Below are positions 24,743 to 33,474 of a stretch of DNA of 35,132 nt, one piece after another. The DNA lies in NCBI GenBank assembly GCA_017549605.1, contig JAFYUH010000195.1, forward strand, positions 1 to 35,132, read 5' to 3'. The notes under the pieces were generated by a model that was not told the origin of the DNA, ran no database searches, and saw only the letters and a program-made list of their open reading frames with translations. The DNA comes from Bacteroidales bacterium. Lineage in GTDB: Bacteria; Bacteroidota; Bacteroidia; Bacteroidales; F082. Within the stretch, counting starts at the first letter, position 1, and each line of letters opens with the position of its first letter. The position numbers and the translations under genes were made by a program.

Positions 24743-25255
24743 TTAGTGTTTACATGTGGGTATCTTTAAGCCAATGGCGATACCAGTCCGAAATACATCT
24801 TCTCTATTCGGTATCATTACATCTACTTTTGCTTGCCAGTATAGTTGCCAACCGTAGCGTAGGACATAGTTTTGTTCATAGCCAAAATGTAAACCGGCAA
24901 GAAAGTTTTCAGTATTACTTCCTGCAGAAGCACCTATTCTCAATGAACCATATCTGTTTCGTGATTGAATGATACAGGGTTTGTATGCGACACCAATGCC
25001 CCAGGTATTATAGTGCTTCCAAAAGGAATCTGAACAAACATGTCCGCATGTTGTACAATCATCCCATTTCAGATAACCATTGGCAAAGACCTCCCAAGCA
25101 TGATGGTATCGCGTCTCATATTCCCAAGACACGGTTGCATCAAGGCCTTTTTCCCAAAGTACACCAGCTCCTAAACCTAATCTGCTCGAATTGTTTTGTG
25201 CTTGTGCCGTAACAAAACACAGTACAGATATCAGCAAAACACATGCTTTTCTCAT
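24743..25255 (-). CDS. traO: TraO-like outer-membrane conjugation protein
   Basis: This is a 170-residue protein with a signal peptide (MRKACVLLISVLCFVTAQAQ). The mature chain alternates polar and hydrophobic residues with many Tyr/Trp (VSWEYETRYHHAWEVFANGY, GWQLYWQAKVDVMI, RTGIAIGLKI), as in a small outer-membrane beta-barrel. Two Cys pairs (CTTC, then GHVC) are unusual. Size, signal and position directly after the TraN-type gene match TraO of CTnDOT-like operons. The name rests on order and general features rather than on a decisive motif. Confidence 0.6.
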   Translation of the reverse strand: MRKACVLLISVLCFVTAQAQNNSSRLGLGAGVLWEKGLDATVSWEYETRYHHAWEVFANGYLKWDDCTTCGHVCSDSFWKHYNTWGIGVAYKPCIIQSRNRYGSLRIGASAGSNTENFLAGLHFGYEQNYVLRYGWQLYWQAKVDVMIPNREDVFRTGIAIGLKIPTCKH

Positions 25256-25258
25256 AGT

Positions 25259-26107
25259 TTAGTCCTCCTTTAATAATGAATCATCAAATGAATCGGCAGA
25301 AAGTATATCTTCATAATCAATTGATAAACTGATATTTCTACCGCTAATCTGCTTCTCTGTCATCTCTATGGTAAGCACCTTGTCGTTCGGGAATGTCATC
25401 TTTTTCAAGACTACAACATTACGATAGCCTCTTTTGAAAGATGATTTGTTTTCAAGAACAAAGGCTGGGAACAGTTCGATAGTCTGGCAATTGGTCGCTT
25501 TTGATTGTTTTTTGTCTGTTAGCTTAAACCGAAGCTCATCTATGTCAAACTTGATATTACTACGATTATTGATGCTGAAATCAATGAAGAAATAATCTCC
25601 TACAGAATAAATATTATTAAGCCTTATTTTCATCCTATGCATTCTGGTTCCAACATTTCGGAATTTTGACGGTGAACCCCAGATCCGTCGTGCAAAGTGT
25701 GTCATTTCTTCTGTTGACATCGAGACGGCAGGATTATTATAAGGCGTGGTTTCACAATGATGAATGGTTTTGTCTGATACTGCTTCTTCTAGTCTGGTTG
25801 TATAAATAAGGGCATACTGCGCTCTATATCGCTCTGTAATGATGGTCACAATGGCCAGAACATCGCCATCTTCATGTTTCTCTGCACCTTCTTTGGGTTT
25901 AAGACGAATCGTATTGTTGATGGGTTGGTCTCCAGCAACCATATCCGTACTGATATCAACAAATCGAATAGGTTCTGTGGCAGTTATAACTGTAGTTACA
26001 TGCTCATTGACTGTGAGCAATTCCATTTCGTTGTAGGTCTGCTGTGCCTTCAGGCTTAAGACAGACAAAATGCACATGGTTAGTGCCAGAAAATACTTGC
26101 TATGCAT
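25259..26107 (-). CDS. traN: TraN-type (DUF4138, VirB9-like) conjugation protein
   Basis: This is a 282-residue protein with a signal peptide ending SLKAQ at residue 22. The mature part is beta-rich: LLTVNEHVTTVITATEPIRF, then VDISTDMVAG, MKIRLNNIYSVGDYFFIDFS and INNRSNIKFDIDELRF. This is the pattern of DUF4138/TraN proteins, which occupy the VirB9 place in the Bacteroidetes T4SS and contact TraM in the outer-membrane core complex. It lies 10 bases after traM and 3 bases before the TraO-like gene, the canonical order. Confidence 0.82.
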   Translation of the reverse strand: MHSKYFLALTMCILSVLSLKAQQTYNEMELLTVNEHVTTVITATEPIRFVDISTDMVAGDQPINNTIRLKPKEGAEKHEDGDVLAIVTIITERYRAQYALIYTTRLEEAVSDKTIHHCETTPYNNPAVSMSTEEMTHFARRIWGSPSKFRNVGTRMHRMKIRLNNIYSVGDYFFIDFSINNRSNIKFDIDELRFKLTDKKQSKATNCQTIELFPAFVLENKSSFKRGYRNVVVLKKMTFPNDKVLTIEMTEKQISGRNISLSIDYEDILSADSFDDSLLKED

Positions 26108-26117
26108 ATTAATCTTA

Positions 26118-27323
26118 TTATTCGTTTTTCTTTTCTTTTCCGTTCACGAGGTATACAAATGTGCCATATTTAAGTTTAGCACTGTTTTTCTTTATGGATT
26201 TACTGATTGCATTGGTTGTTCTCTGGTATGCATTCTGAATAGCTTGCATTCCCCATTGGGCAAGACTGTTCTCATAGCTTCCCTGATTCATACTTATGTT
26301 ACCACTCATTGCACTGCTGGCTACTTCTTTTGAGGTTTCTCTGAAACTACTGCTTGGTACATAAAGACCTTCGAGTCCGTCTGTGTCGTAGATACTGAGA
26401 CTAACTTTAATGAGTTCATCATTGTATAGTAGACTCTTTACAGAGCCTTTCACTCTCTGGCTACCAAAGCCGCTCATAATAGCATATATATAACTGCCTT
26501 TAGGCATTACAATAGAGCCTATTTCAATGTCATCCAGAAGTCGCAATCGTACTCTGCTACCATCCACAGCCTTGATGTCTTCGTCAATAATTGCCTTTAT
26601 AAGATTTGACTGTGGTTCATTTTCAGACAATGAGTTGAAAAAATCTGAAGTTTGTCTGCTTCTTTTGACAACCTCTTGAGTTTCTGCATTATCAGTTGGT
26701 TGATTGACTGCTTTCTCGTTATAAGAAATGGTTCCGTTGACGGTTACGTCGCCAGTTTGAGACGCTTTTTCTGTTGCATTAAGTCCAGTTTCCCTTGCCT
26801 GAGCCAATGCTTGCTCCAAACCTTGACGCATCTCTTTTTCACGCTGCAATTCTTGAATAAGTCTTTCTTTTTCGCTTAGAGCGAGTGGCATATCATTATC
26901 TTGCATGCTATTCCCACGTTCAGCACTGAGTTCGAGCTGTCTTTTCATTTCTTCTGCTTTCAATTGGGCTGCTATGGCAGTAGAATCCATACTTTCTAAA
27001 TCCCCATCTGTATATTTGGATTCATATTTTTCTAATTGGCTATCTTCTTCGCTATCAATATTTTCAATTGCACTGAAGTCGTCAATCTTACCATAAGACT
27101 TTAGCATACTTTCATATTTACCATCAAGACCATCCTTAACCTTTGCTTGGGGAAGATTTGGATTAAGATATTCTGTTGATTGCATGGTAGGATCCGCTAT
27201 CTCGGCCTTTTCAGTATGAAACATATCAATGACGAAATAGCCAGTGAACAGCAGTGGAAAGTACAATATGGCTGGCAGTATGTACTTGGGTTGTTTGAAA
27301 TTTATCTTTTTTAATTGTTCCAT
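26118..27323 (-). CDS. traM: TraM (VirB10-like) conjugation protein
   Basis: This is a 401-residue protein. One membrane segment near the N-terminus (about 14-33, YILPAILYFPLLFTGYFVID) is followed by a long acidic/Gln-rich periplasmic region with a predicted coiled coil (about 130-180). The C-terminal domain (about 240-390) has SNLIKAIIDEDIKAVDGSRV, RLRLLDDIEIG, GSYIYAIMSGFGSQRVKGSV and VPSSSFRE. This matches the Transposon_TraM (PF12508) family, which spans the envelope like VirB10. It sits 3 bases after the TraL-like gene. Confidence 0.9.
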   Translation of the reverse strand: MEQLKKINFKQPKYILPAILYFPLLFTGYFVIDMFHTEKAEIADPTMQSTEYLNPNLPQAKVKDGLDGKYESMLKSYGKIDDFSAIENIDSEEDSQLEKYESKYTDGDLESMDSTAIAAQLKAEEMKRQLELSAERGNSMQDNDMPLALSEKERLIQELQREKEMRQGLEQALAQARETGLNATEKASQTGDVTVNGTISYNEKAVNQPTDNAETQEVVKRSRQTSDFFNSLSENEPQSNLIKAIIDEDIKAVDGSRVRLRLLDDIEIGSIVMPKGSYIYAIMSGFGSQRVKGSVKSLLYNDELIKVSLSIYDTDGLEGLYVPSSSFRETSKEVASSAMSGNISMNQGSYENSLAQWGMQAIQNAYQRTTNAISKSIKKNSAKLKYGTFVYLVNGKEKKNE

Positions 27324-27326
27324 AGA

Positions 27327-27662
27327 CTAAGGCTTAATTTCGTATGACTTTTCCTTTATTTCTCTGAGCATCTCTTCTTGACGTTCCGTTGCTGTCTTAT
27401 GTTCCTGTTGTGCGTTATAAGCCTTTACCATATTGTAGATGTTAAAAGCAAGACAGCTGATGACAAAACCAAATACGATGACAAGGAACAGGTTGCGATG
27501 TCTTAATGCGAAACGCTGGATATAACCGACACCTTTGTCAATCTTGGTTATTTGAGCAAACTTGCGACCTGCTTCTACATCTTTTTCATACTTTTCCTTG
27601 TATTTAGGATCATCTTTATCAGGCATTTCTTCGCCTAGAATCATTTTCTTGAAATTTCCCAT
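27327..27662 (-). CDS. traL: Small single-pass inner-membrane protein in the TraL position
   Basis: This is a 111-residue protein with a charged cytoplasmic N-terminus (DKDDPKYKEKYEKDVEAG), one membrane segment at about 57-77 (LFLVIVFGFVISCLAFNIYN) and a charged helical C-terminus. It lies between traK and traM with 3-4-base gaps. CTnDOT-like operons carry a small membrane protein, TraL, here. The name is positional; no motif confirms it. Confidence 0.55.
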   Translation of the reverse strand: MGNFKKMILGEEMPDKDDPKYKEKYEKDVEAGRKFAQITKIDKGVGYIQRFALRHRNLFLVIVFGFVISCLAFNIYNMVKAYNAQQEHKTATERQEEMLREIKEKSYEIKP

Positions 27663-27666
27663 AATG

Positions 27667-28281
27667 CTAGAAGTTTATCTTATTTTTCTGTTCAATGTCT
27701 TTGTTCAATAGCGTTCTCCAATTGACAATCAATAATCCATGGGGATTGTTGTCCGTTCTTGGGACTCGCTTAAGTTTTCCGGCTGTTACAAGCTCGCGCA
27801 TCAGTATACTACTACGACGTTCTATACGTTGACGGCCATAATAAGTAAAATCCATATTTTGCATATCTACCTTTATGCTATCGCAATAAATGCTGAAGAC
27901 GGCACTTGTTCCCATGATATTGGAATAGAAGCCTTTTTCTTTCAATGTATTGTATTGAGCGAGTCCAGTTTCATCAACTAGATACATGGCTTTTTCCATA
28001 GTATACTTGATGTATTTATCGTCTGGAGCTAACGTGAAGAAATAATGATGAAACATTTCGATATGACTCTTAGCTTCCACATCCAAGGTTTCTTGCATAG
28101 TACTTCTCTCTACTAGGATTGGGACATTGCCATCAAGTACATAGATTTTCTGCTGAGCATCCGTTACCATGCCTCTTGCTGTCCAAATACTGGCAATACT
28201 GATAATGATGCAACCTAAAAGAAATAGGCTACAGATTATACCAACCAGTTTGATCTTGTTTTCTAAATTTTTGATAACCAT
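27667..28281 (-). CDS. traK: TraK (VirB8-like) conjugation protein
   Basis: This is a 204-residue protein: a short cytoplasmic start, one membrane helix (about 11-31, LVGIICSLFLLGCIIISIASIW) and a periplasmic domain of VirB8 type. Family-typical segments are YVLDGNVPILVER, then VEAKSHIEMFHHYFFTLAPD, TGLAQYNTLKEKGFYSN and a final VPRTDNNPHGLLIVNWR. Size and order (after traJ, before TraL/TraM) fit TraK of the Bacteroidetes conjugation system. VirB8 proteins scaffold assembly of the inner-membrane complex. Confidence 0.88.
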   Translation of the reverse strand: MVIKNLENKIKLVGIICSLFLLGCIIISIASIWTARGMVTDAQQKIYVLDGNVPILVERSTMQETLDVEAKSHIEMFHHYFFTLAPDDKYIKYTMEKAMYLVDETGLAQYNTLKEKGFYSNIMGTSAVFSIYCDSIKVDMQNMDFTYYGRQRIERRSSILMRELVTAGKLKRVPRTDNNPHGLLIVNWRTLLNKDIEQKNKINF

Positions 28282-28304
28282 ATTATTCTAATTAAATTAT
28301 TCCT

Positions 28305-29432
28305 TTACATGATGTTTCCTCTAAGCATACCTGTGGCAGTAGACTTGGCTTGTTGTGCAACACCTTCACCGAAATTTCTGGTAGAGAATGCGGTATCACC
28401 TTCAGGTATCATCCAAGCTGCAAGGTCTGGAACTAAATTCAAGCATTTCAGTGATACGATACTTGCTGCCATAAGATAACCTGCCGAGAAGAATGCATTT
28501 TGTAGGAATGCAGCCATCGTTGACTCACTTTGTGTAATAGCAGTCAAGTTTTCGACCTGTATACAAAGCACAATATCAAACAGCAATAGAACATAGAAAC
28601 CTACGAAGTATAGCATAGCACCATAGAAATGAACAGTCAAATACCTGATTAGCCATTTTGCCCATGCTCCTTCCCATTTCGGCAACAGCGAGAATGCCCA
28701 TTGGATAGGACCGAAGATGGTAAGCATACCCAATAAAATCTGCTGACAGTATATCGTTCCCCACCAGCCAATGCGGAAGACGATAAGGGCAATAAGCATG
28801 ATAATCTTATCCAATCCAACAACTGCACCTGCCGTAAGTGACGTAAACCAAAGTTTGGAGGCATCTTTTTCCATATTAGTTACTTCATCAACTCCGGTCT
28901 GCTCCATGGTTGCTTCCAATAGTTTGGGGTCAGACGTACCCGAATGTGCGACATCTGCCATGGCTTGCAAGTCTTGATACATTGTATCACGGACATAAAT
29001 GAGTTCCTGAAGTTCTTCAAACTTGTCAGTAATATGTGATGCTTCCGCCTGATATAGGTCATGCGTATAGGAACCGATGCAGTTTGGTATATAGGAGAGA
29101 AAATCTAGAACACACCATGAGTTACTGCTATTGGTTATACCTGTATCAGCAGGAGGATACCACCAACATAGAATGACACTGACAAATAATGGTCTGAAGA
29201 GCTTCATTACATCCAATGGCTCATGTTTTACCATCATTTTGTAAGCCATTCCAGCTGCTACTATAATTGAGAAAAGTGCAGCAAGTGCCATACACATTTG
29301 AAGTATCCACCAGAAAGCACCTTGCGACCCCGTAAATGTAGCATCACAAAGAAATTCATTGGTCTGAAAGATGACATCATCAATCTCTTCTTCGAGGATA
29401 TTGATGCCTAAGTCTGATAAAATGCTTGACAT
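28305..29432 (-). CDS. traJ: TraJ (VirB6/TrbL-like) polytopic membrane protein
   Basis: This is a 375-residue inner-membrane protein. There are at least five hydrophobic segments: about 42-65 (WILQMCMALAALFSIIVAAG), 80-96, 200-225 (AGAVVGLDKIIMLIALIVF), 232-252 (ILLGMLTIFGPIQWAFSLL), 262-290 and 312-330. They flank a soluble loop (about 120-190). LPKWEGAWAKWLIRYLTVHF is typical of TraJ. It would form part of the inner-membrane channel. The N-terminus is soluble and acidic. It starts 3 bases after the upstream secreted protein and precedes traK, as in CTnDOT. Confidence 0.87.
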   Translation of the reverse strand: MSSILSDLGINILEEEIDDVIFQTNEFLCDATFTGSQGAFWWILQMCMALAALFSIIVAAGMAYKMMVKHEPLDVMKLFRPLFVSVILCWWYPPADTGITNSSNSWCVLDFLSYIPNCIGSYTHDLYQAEASHITDKFEELQELIYVRDTMYQDLQAMADVAHSGTSDPKLLEATMEQTGVDEVTNMEKDASKLWFTSLTAGAVVGLDKIIMLIALIVFRIGWWGTIYCQQILLGMLTIFGPIQWAFSLLPKWEGAWAKWLIRYLTVHFYGAMLYFVGFYVLLLFDIVLCIQVENLTAITQSESTMAAFLQNAFFSAGYLMAASIVSLKCLNLVPDLAAWMIPEGDTAFSTRNFGEGVAQQAKSTATGMLRGNIM

Positions 29433-29435
29433 ATA

Positions 29436-30146
29436 CTATTCAATAATTTGATTTGATGTTGAACTGCCTTTCCAACGACGACTTGCTTGTTTAGCTATAT
29501 CGCCATTCCTGTTTACTTTAGTGTAGCTAGCATTCAATGCCTGTGCGACATCAGCTTGACTGTTGATTGATACCAGATAACTTACCAGTAACTCGTTCTG
29601 CTTGACAACATCTTCATAGATTCGTAGATATTCTTTTTTACGCTGTGAGTTGGGCATATAGGCTTGTTGGGTAGCTTTGATTGCTGTTTGGTATATTTTA
29701 TAATACTCGGTCCAACGTGTTCTGTCGGAAGATGTACCGCCAGCAGGAACAATACGATTGATATTATTACTGAAATCTTGCATTATCTTTTCAATCTTGC
29801 TCCCTTCTGTATGCCATGCAATGTCTATTTGTCTGTCAGCTACATTCAATGCCTCTATTTTGGCTCTGCTTGTCAATGAAGAGTCAATCTTCTCAGCCAT
29901 GTTTACCTGCATATAGGCTGAAGTACTTGCTTGGGTTCGAAAGCCAAGCTTGTTTTTAACGGCAGCTGACTTGTAGTAGTTATTGTGCAATAGCGTATAA
30001 TAAACTTCAGGTTTTAATGAACCTGTACCAATCTCCATGACCGTAATCTGATTCATTTTTGTTGCATCATGATTATAGGTCGCATACTGTGCATTTGCAG
30101 TATTCATGCACAGTATTACAGCTGTCAAAAGAATTATTACTCTCAT
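29436..30146 (-). CDS. Secreted helical protein of the RW-tail family, T4SS copy 1
   Basis: This is a 236-residue protein with a signal peptide (VIILLTAVILCMNTANAQ, cleaved before YAT). The mature chain is helical, with a Lys/Arg-rich third helix (NSQRKKEYLRIYEDVVKQNE). It ends GDIAKQASRRWKGSS, the I-x3-A-x2-RW signature shared with four other proteins here. Its position before traJ corresponds to TraI (DUF4141) of CTnDOT, and a VirB5-like part is likely, though overall similarity to copies A and B is weak outside the tail. It overlaps neither neighbour (3-base and 10-base gaps). Confidence 0.6.
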   Translation of the reverse strand: MRVIILLTAVILCMNTANAQYATYNHDATKMNQITVMEIGTGSLKPEVYYTLLHNNYYKSAAVKNKLGFRTQASTSAYMQVNMAEKIDSSLTSRAKIEALNVADRQIDIAWHTEGSKIEKIMQDFSNNINRIVPAGGTSSDRTRWTEYYKIYQTAIKATQQAYMPNSQRKKEYLRIYEDVVKQNELLVSYLVSINSQADVAQALNASYTKVNRNGDIAKQASRRWKGSSTSNQIIE

Positions 30147-30156
30147 TGTTTCATCT

Positions 30157-30882
30157 TTAATAATCTAGTTTACTTGATGCCCTCCAGCGTCCGTAGGCAC
30201 CTTGAATAATCTCATTTATGCTCTTTGCTCTATATACTTGTGCTTTCCAGTAACCAATCCTGACCTGTACATATTTCCATGTACTGATATAGGATGTGTT
30301 GATCTGTTTTTGGATGTTGTCAAGTGATTGGTTTATACTTGTGATAACCAACATAAGGTTAGAAGTGGAACAAGCAGCTGCCCCCGTGGCATATAGAACC
30401 AAATCATTGAATGATCTATATATGTTCTCACATTCATCTGCAACATTTTCAAGCATGTGGTAATTGATGCTGATAATCAAGGTATCTGTGCTGACTATAT
30501 TGCCTCTGCTGAGACATTTTTCGTGAAAGTCCTGCAACAAATTCTTATAGTCTATTACTCTGTCATGTATTGTTGAATAGGTGTCGTATGTATTGAGTGA
30601 AGTGCGTAGTGTTTGATAAAGAAGATCTATAACATCAAATGCTCTGGTGTATTTGTCAAGGTTGATATTGATCTCTTTATAATTGATATTTGCAGTTTCA
30701 CTGTACTCATGCAGAAGAGCATTGCTGTGCTCTAATGTTGCTCTTGCCAATAAAAGGCTACGTTGATTCTTATGGTCACTTATGTATGCCTCAATAGTAG
30801 GGATATCAAAGCTCCATTGTGCTTTGGCTGTACTGGTCACAAAACACATTAAGACTAAAAATATGTATGATAAACGTTTCAT
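30157..30882 (-). CDS. Secreted helical protein of the RW-tail family, T4SS copy 2
   Basis: This is a 241-residue protein with a signal peptide (LSYIFLVLMCFVTSTAKAQ). The mature protein consists of helices rich in Asn/Ile/Tyr, among them SLLLARATLEHSNALLHEYS. Near the end, STWKYVQVRIGYWKAQVY leads to SINEIIQGAYGRWRASS, again with the I-x3-A-x2-RW tail. It lies between the 843-residue protein and copy 1. Periplasmic or surface assembly with its neighbours is inferred from signal, order and shared tail. Confidence 0.6.
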   Translation of the reverse strand: MKRLSYIFLVLMCFVTSTAKAQWSFDIPTIEAYISDHKNQRSLLLARATLEHSNALLHEYSETANINYKEININLDKYTRAFDVIDLLYQTLRTSLNTYDTYSTIHDRVIDYKNLLQDFHEKCLSRGNIVSTDTLIISINYHMLENVADECENIYRSFNDLVLYATGAAACSTSNLMLVITSINQSLDNIQKQINTSYISTWKYVQVRIGYWKAQVYRAKSINEIIQGAYGRWRASSKLDY

Positions 30883-30905
30883 TCTTTTGGCGGAATCAAG
30901 TTGGA

Positions 30906-33437
30906 TTAATCATTCTGTTCTTCCGATGAACCTTTTCCTGCAGCACTATTCATCCATCTTTGTTGACACTCTTCAATGATTGAGAGTTTTCTACCTTCAT
31001 CATCGTTGATATATGGTGCGATGTCTTTAAGGACATCAATAATACGGAGTTTGTAGTGCATCATCTTTTCTAAAGAAACAAGGTCTGAGTATATCTTTGT
31101 AAGACGTGAATCTATCACTCTGGCTATTTCAAGTCTATCGCTAGACCAAAGTAGATGGTACTTGTCATCCGTATTATCTTCCTGGACAGGTTCTGTCTTT
31201 GCATATTCTGTTGTGATATTGCATGATGGAAATTGATGCGCAATCTCAGATACTCTCTTGTTTACCACGTCTGCTTTTTCCTGGTCACTCATTGAAGGAT
31301 CAAGGGTTATCACATCCACTACTTGAGTATCAGAATACTCTGCACTAAGTTTCCATGAAATCTGTACGATTGCACGGTGTATTTTGATGCCGAGAAAGTA
31401 TTTCGGTTTTCTGGCAATAGAGATCGATGCTTCGAAAGTGACGATTCCCCTAATGTTCGGAAGGGTTGCATGTCGGATAAAGGTATAACCACTCCATGAA
31501 CCTTCGTCTTCCCATGTTAAATCAAACGAAGACTTCAGTTCCTGCATAATGGCAGGAATACGGTAATAGTCATCGGTTTGGATATTTTCACCGTCTTCTG
31601 CATCTTCAATAGCTGCTTGCATTTCTTTCTTCTGAGATTCATATTCATTGAGTTCAGCCTGTAGATTGGATATAATATCCAAATTCTCATTATATTGTTG
31701 TCTAAGTATAACAGCATCTTCAATGCTTGCATTGCTAATATCTTTCAGAAGCTGGCGATTGGTATTTTCTAGAGATTGAATTTGACTTTGTAACGCATTT
31801 ATCTTTGATTGTAGGTCTGACAACATTGCATCCAATTCTGATGTGTCAACGTTCTGTGAAGTGACACTGGTCTTCATGGAGCATGATTTGGTATGAGAGG
31901 AGAGGGACTTTCCGCAATCATCGCATTTATATTGTGTTGAACCCTCTGCAAGTGTTGCACCATCATTGCAAGTAACACTGATTGTTACGGTTTCTGTGCC
32001 CTTTATTTTCTGGGCATCCGTCATCTGATAATATCGTTTTGAGTCACTTCCAATATAGTATGTATAACCTTCTTCATTCTCATTTAATTCAGAGAGACGG
32101 GCATTTAATTGCGCTTTGAAAGTATTTAAGTCCATTGTATATGAATCGAAATAATCTTCATATACAATCTCTGTGTTATTCCAGCTTCTTGTTACGGTAA
32201 TCTCATATGCATAAGCCTTCTTTTTCAGTTTTCCATTACTGGAACTTATAAGATAGGCCGACATATATGAACTGAATGTATAGGTATATCCGTCATTCGA
32301 TGCATTTAGCTGATTGACTTTAGCACGTGAAAAGCCTGCATGATTTTCACTATTGGCGAGGATTGCTTCTCTTTGTGAGGAATTTGGATAGAAACTATTG
32401 TCAGTAGTATTGATACGATACCAGTGACTACCATTAAGAATGGCATCCTTGTCTGTTGGAGGAATGTAGGAACAGATGACTTCACTTCCTGCATCCTGTC
32501 TATAGATGTACCATCTTTGAGTATAGTATTGTCCCATACTTTCACGTGAATAATCATCAACCCATGATGTCAAGTTATAATTGCTTAATTCAAATAGATT
32601 GGCTATACCATGTTCTCCTCCGATAAGACTAATCAAGGCAGGGCCTACTCCTTGGTCAAAAGAGTGAAATAACTCTGCATAGTTGTCTACAATAGTAATG
32701 GCCGTGCCAATCTTTCCATTAAAAAGATCATTGAAATTACTGGATTGCAAAATTTGGTTACTTAAATTGTTATACCCTGCAGATGCAAGATTTACCCCCA
32801 TCTGATAGAGGTTGTTGATGTCAGCTTTTAGGTTTTCTTTAGTAAAATTGTTACCAATCTGTGTGAAATTATCAAGCAAGGATTTGAAATCTACACCACC
32901 CAGTTCTGAAAGTTTGAGGATTTCAGCCACCTCTTGGTTTATCTGTAAGAAAGCAATGTCTCTAAATGAAAGTGTGCTATTGGTTACAATAGATTCAAAC
33001 TGCATACAGAGAGTTTTTGTGTCGTCGCAAACTTTCATTAAATAAGTACCCCAATACAAAGCTGTCTGAGGACTCTTTAACATCATTCCTGCTACAGTCC
33101 AGATTTTAGGCATAATCTTGGCTGAAACAAGGTTATATATTCGTCTGTAATAGTAATTTTCAGTGGAATTTGCCCAAATCCCTAAGTCTGTAAGGGCTTT
33201 TCTATCCAAATATTTGGATGTAAATATGCCGGCTGCAGCAACTTCTGCAGCCGTATAATGCTTTAGTATGGTTTTGACTTGTTCATTGTAAAGTGCTTCA
33301 GCGGCAGTTTCTGTTGCATATGCACCTACCATTGCTGCAACAGTCTTTGTATCTATGTTTACACTGTAATATTGTGCATACATAGATTTGAAAGAAACTG
33401 TTGACAGCATGACTATTATGAACAAGTATCGTTTCAT
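30906..33437 (-). CDS. Large secreted coiled-coil protein of the T4SS operon with Cys cluster
   Basis: The start is ATG 33437 (843 residues), not the upstream TTG. A signal peptide (RYLFIIVMLSTVSFKSMYAQ) is followed by a helical TraI/VirB5-like region (about 1-260), with NSTLSFRDIAFLQINQEVAE. A middle domain (about 300-470) contains Trp/Tyr-rich beta stretches. A Cys cluster (KCDDCGKSLSSHTKSC) could be a metal-binding knuckle. Next come a coiled coil (about 530-620, LQSKINALQSQIQSLENTNR) and a beta-rich domain (about 640-720). The end, SIIEECQQRWMN, has the I-x3-C-x2-RW signature. No whole-length family is recognised. Size and export suggest a structural or adhesive transfer component. Confidence 0.6.
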   Translation of the reverse strand: MKRYLFIIVMLSTVSFKSMYAQYYSVNIDTKTVAAMVGAYATETAAEALYNEQVKTILKHYTAAEVAAAGIFTSKYLDRKALTDLGIWANSTENYYYRRIYNLVSAKIMPKIWTVAGMMLKSPQTALYWGTYLMKVCDDTKTLCMQFESIVTNSTLSFRDIAFLQINQEVAEILKLSELGGVDFKSLLDNFTQIGNNFTKENLKADINNLYQMGVNLASAGYNNLSNQILQSSNFNDLFNGKIGTAITIVDNYAELFHSFDQGVGPALISLIGGEHGIANLFELSNYNLTSWVDDYSRESMGQYYTQRWYIYRQDAGSEVICSYIPPTDKDAILNGSHWYRINTTDNSFYPNSSQREAILANSENHAGFSRAKVNQLNASNDGYTYTFSSYMSAYLISSSNGKLKKKAYAYEITVTRSWNNTEIVYEDYFDSYTMDLNTFKAQLNARLSELNENEEGYTYYIGSDSKRYYQMTDAQKIKGTETVTISVTCNDGATLAEGSTQYKCDDCGKSLSSHTKSCSMKTSVTSQNVDTSELDAMLSDLQSKINALQSQIQSLENTNRQLLKDISNASIEDAVILRQQYNENLDIISNLQAELNEYESQKKEMQAAIEDAEDGENIQTDDYYRIPAIMQELKSSFDLTWEDEGSWSGYTFIRHATLPNIRGIVTFEASISIARKPKYFLGIKIHRAIVQISWKLSAEYSDTQVVDVITLDPSMSDQEKADVVNKRVSEIAHQFPSCNITTEYAKTEPVQEDNTDDKYHLLWSSDRLEIARVIDSRLTKIYSDLVSLEKMMHYKLRIIDVLKDIAPYINDDEGRKLSIIEECQQRWMNSAAGKGSSEEQND

Positions 33438-33474
33438 TGTCAGCAACGAATATTTTTAAAGAAACGTTATAATG

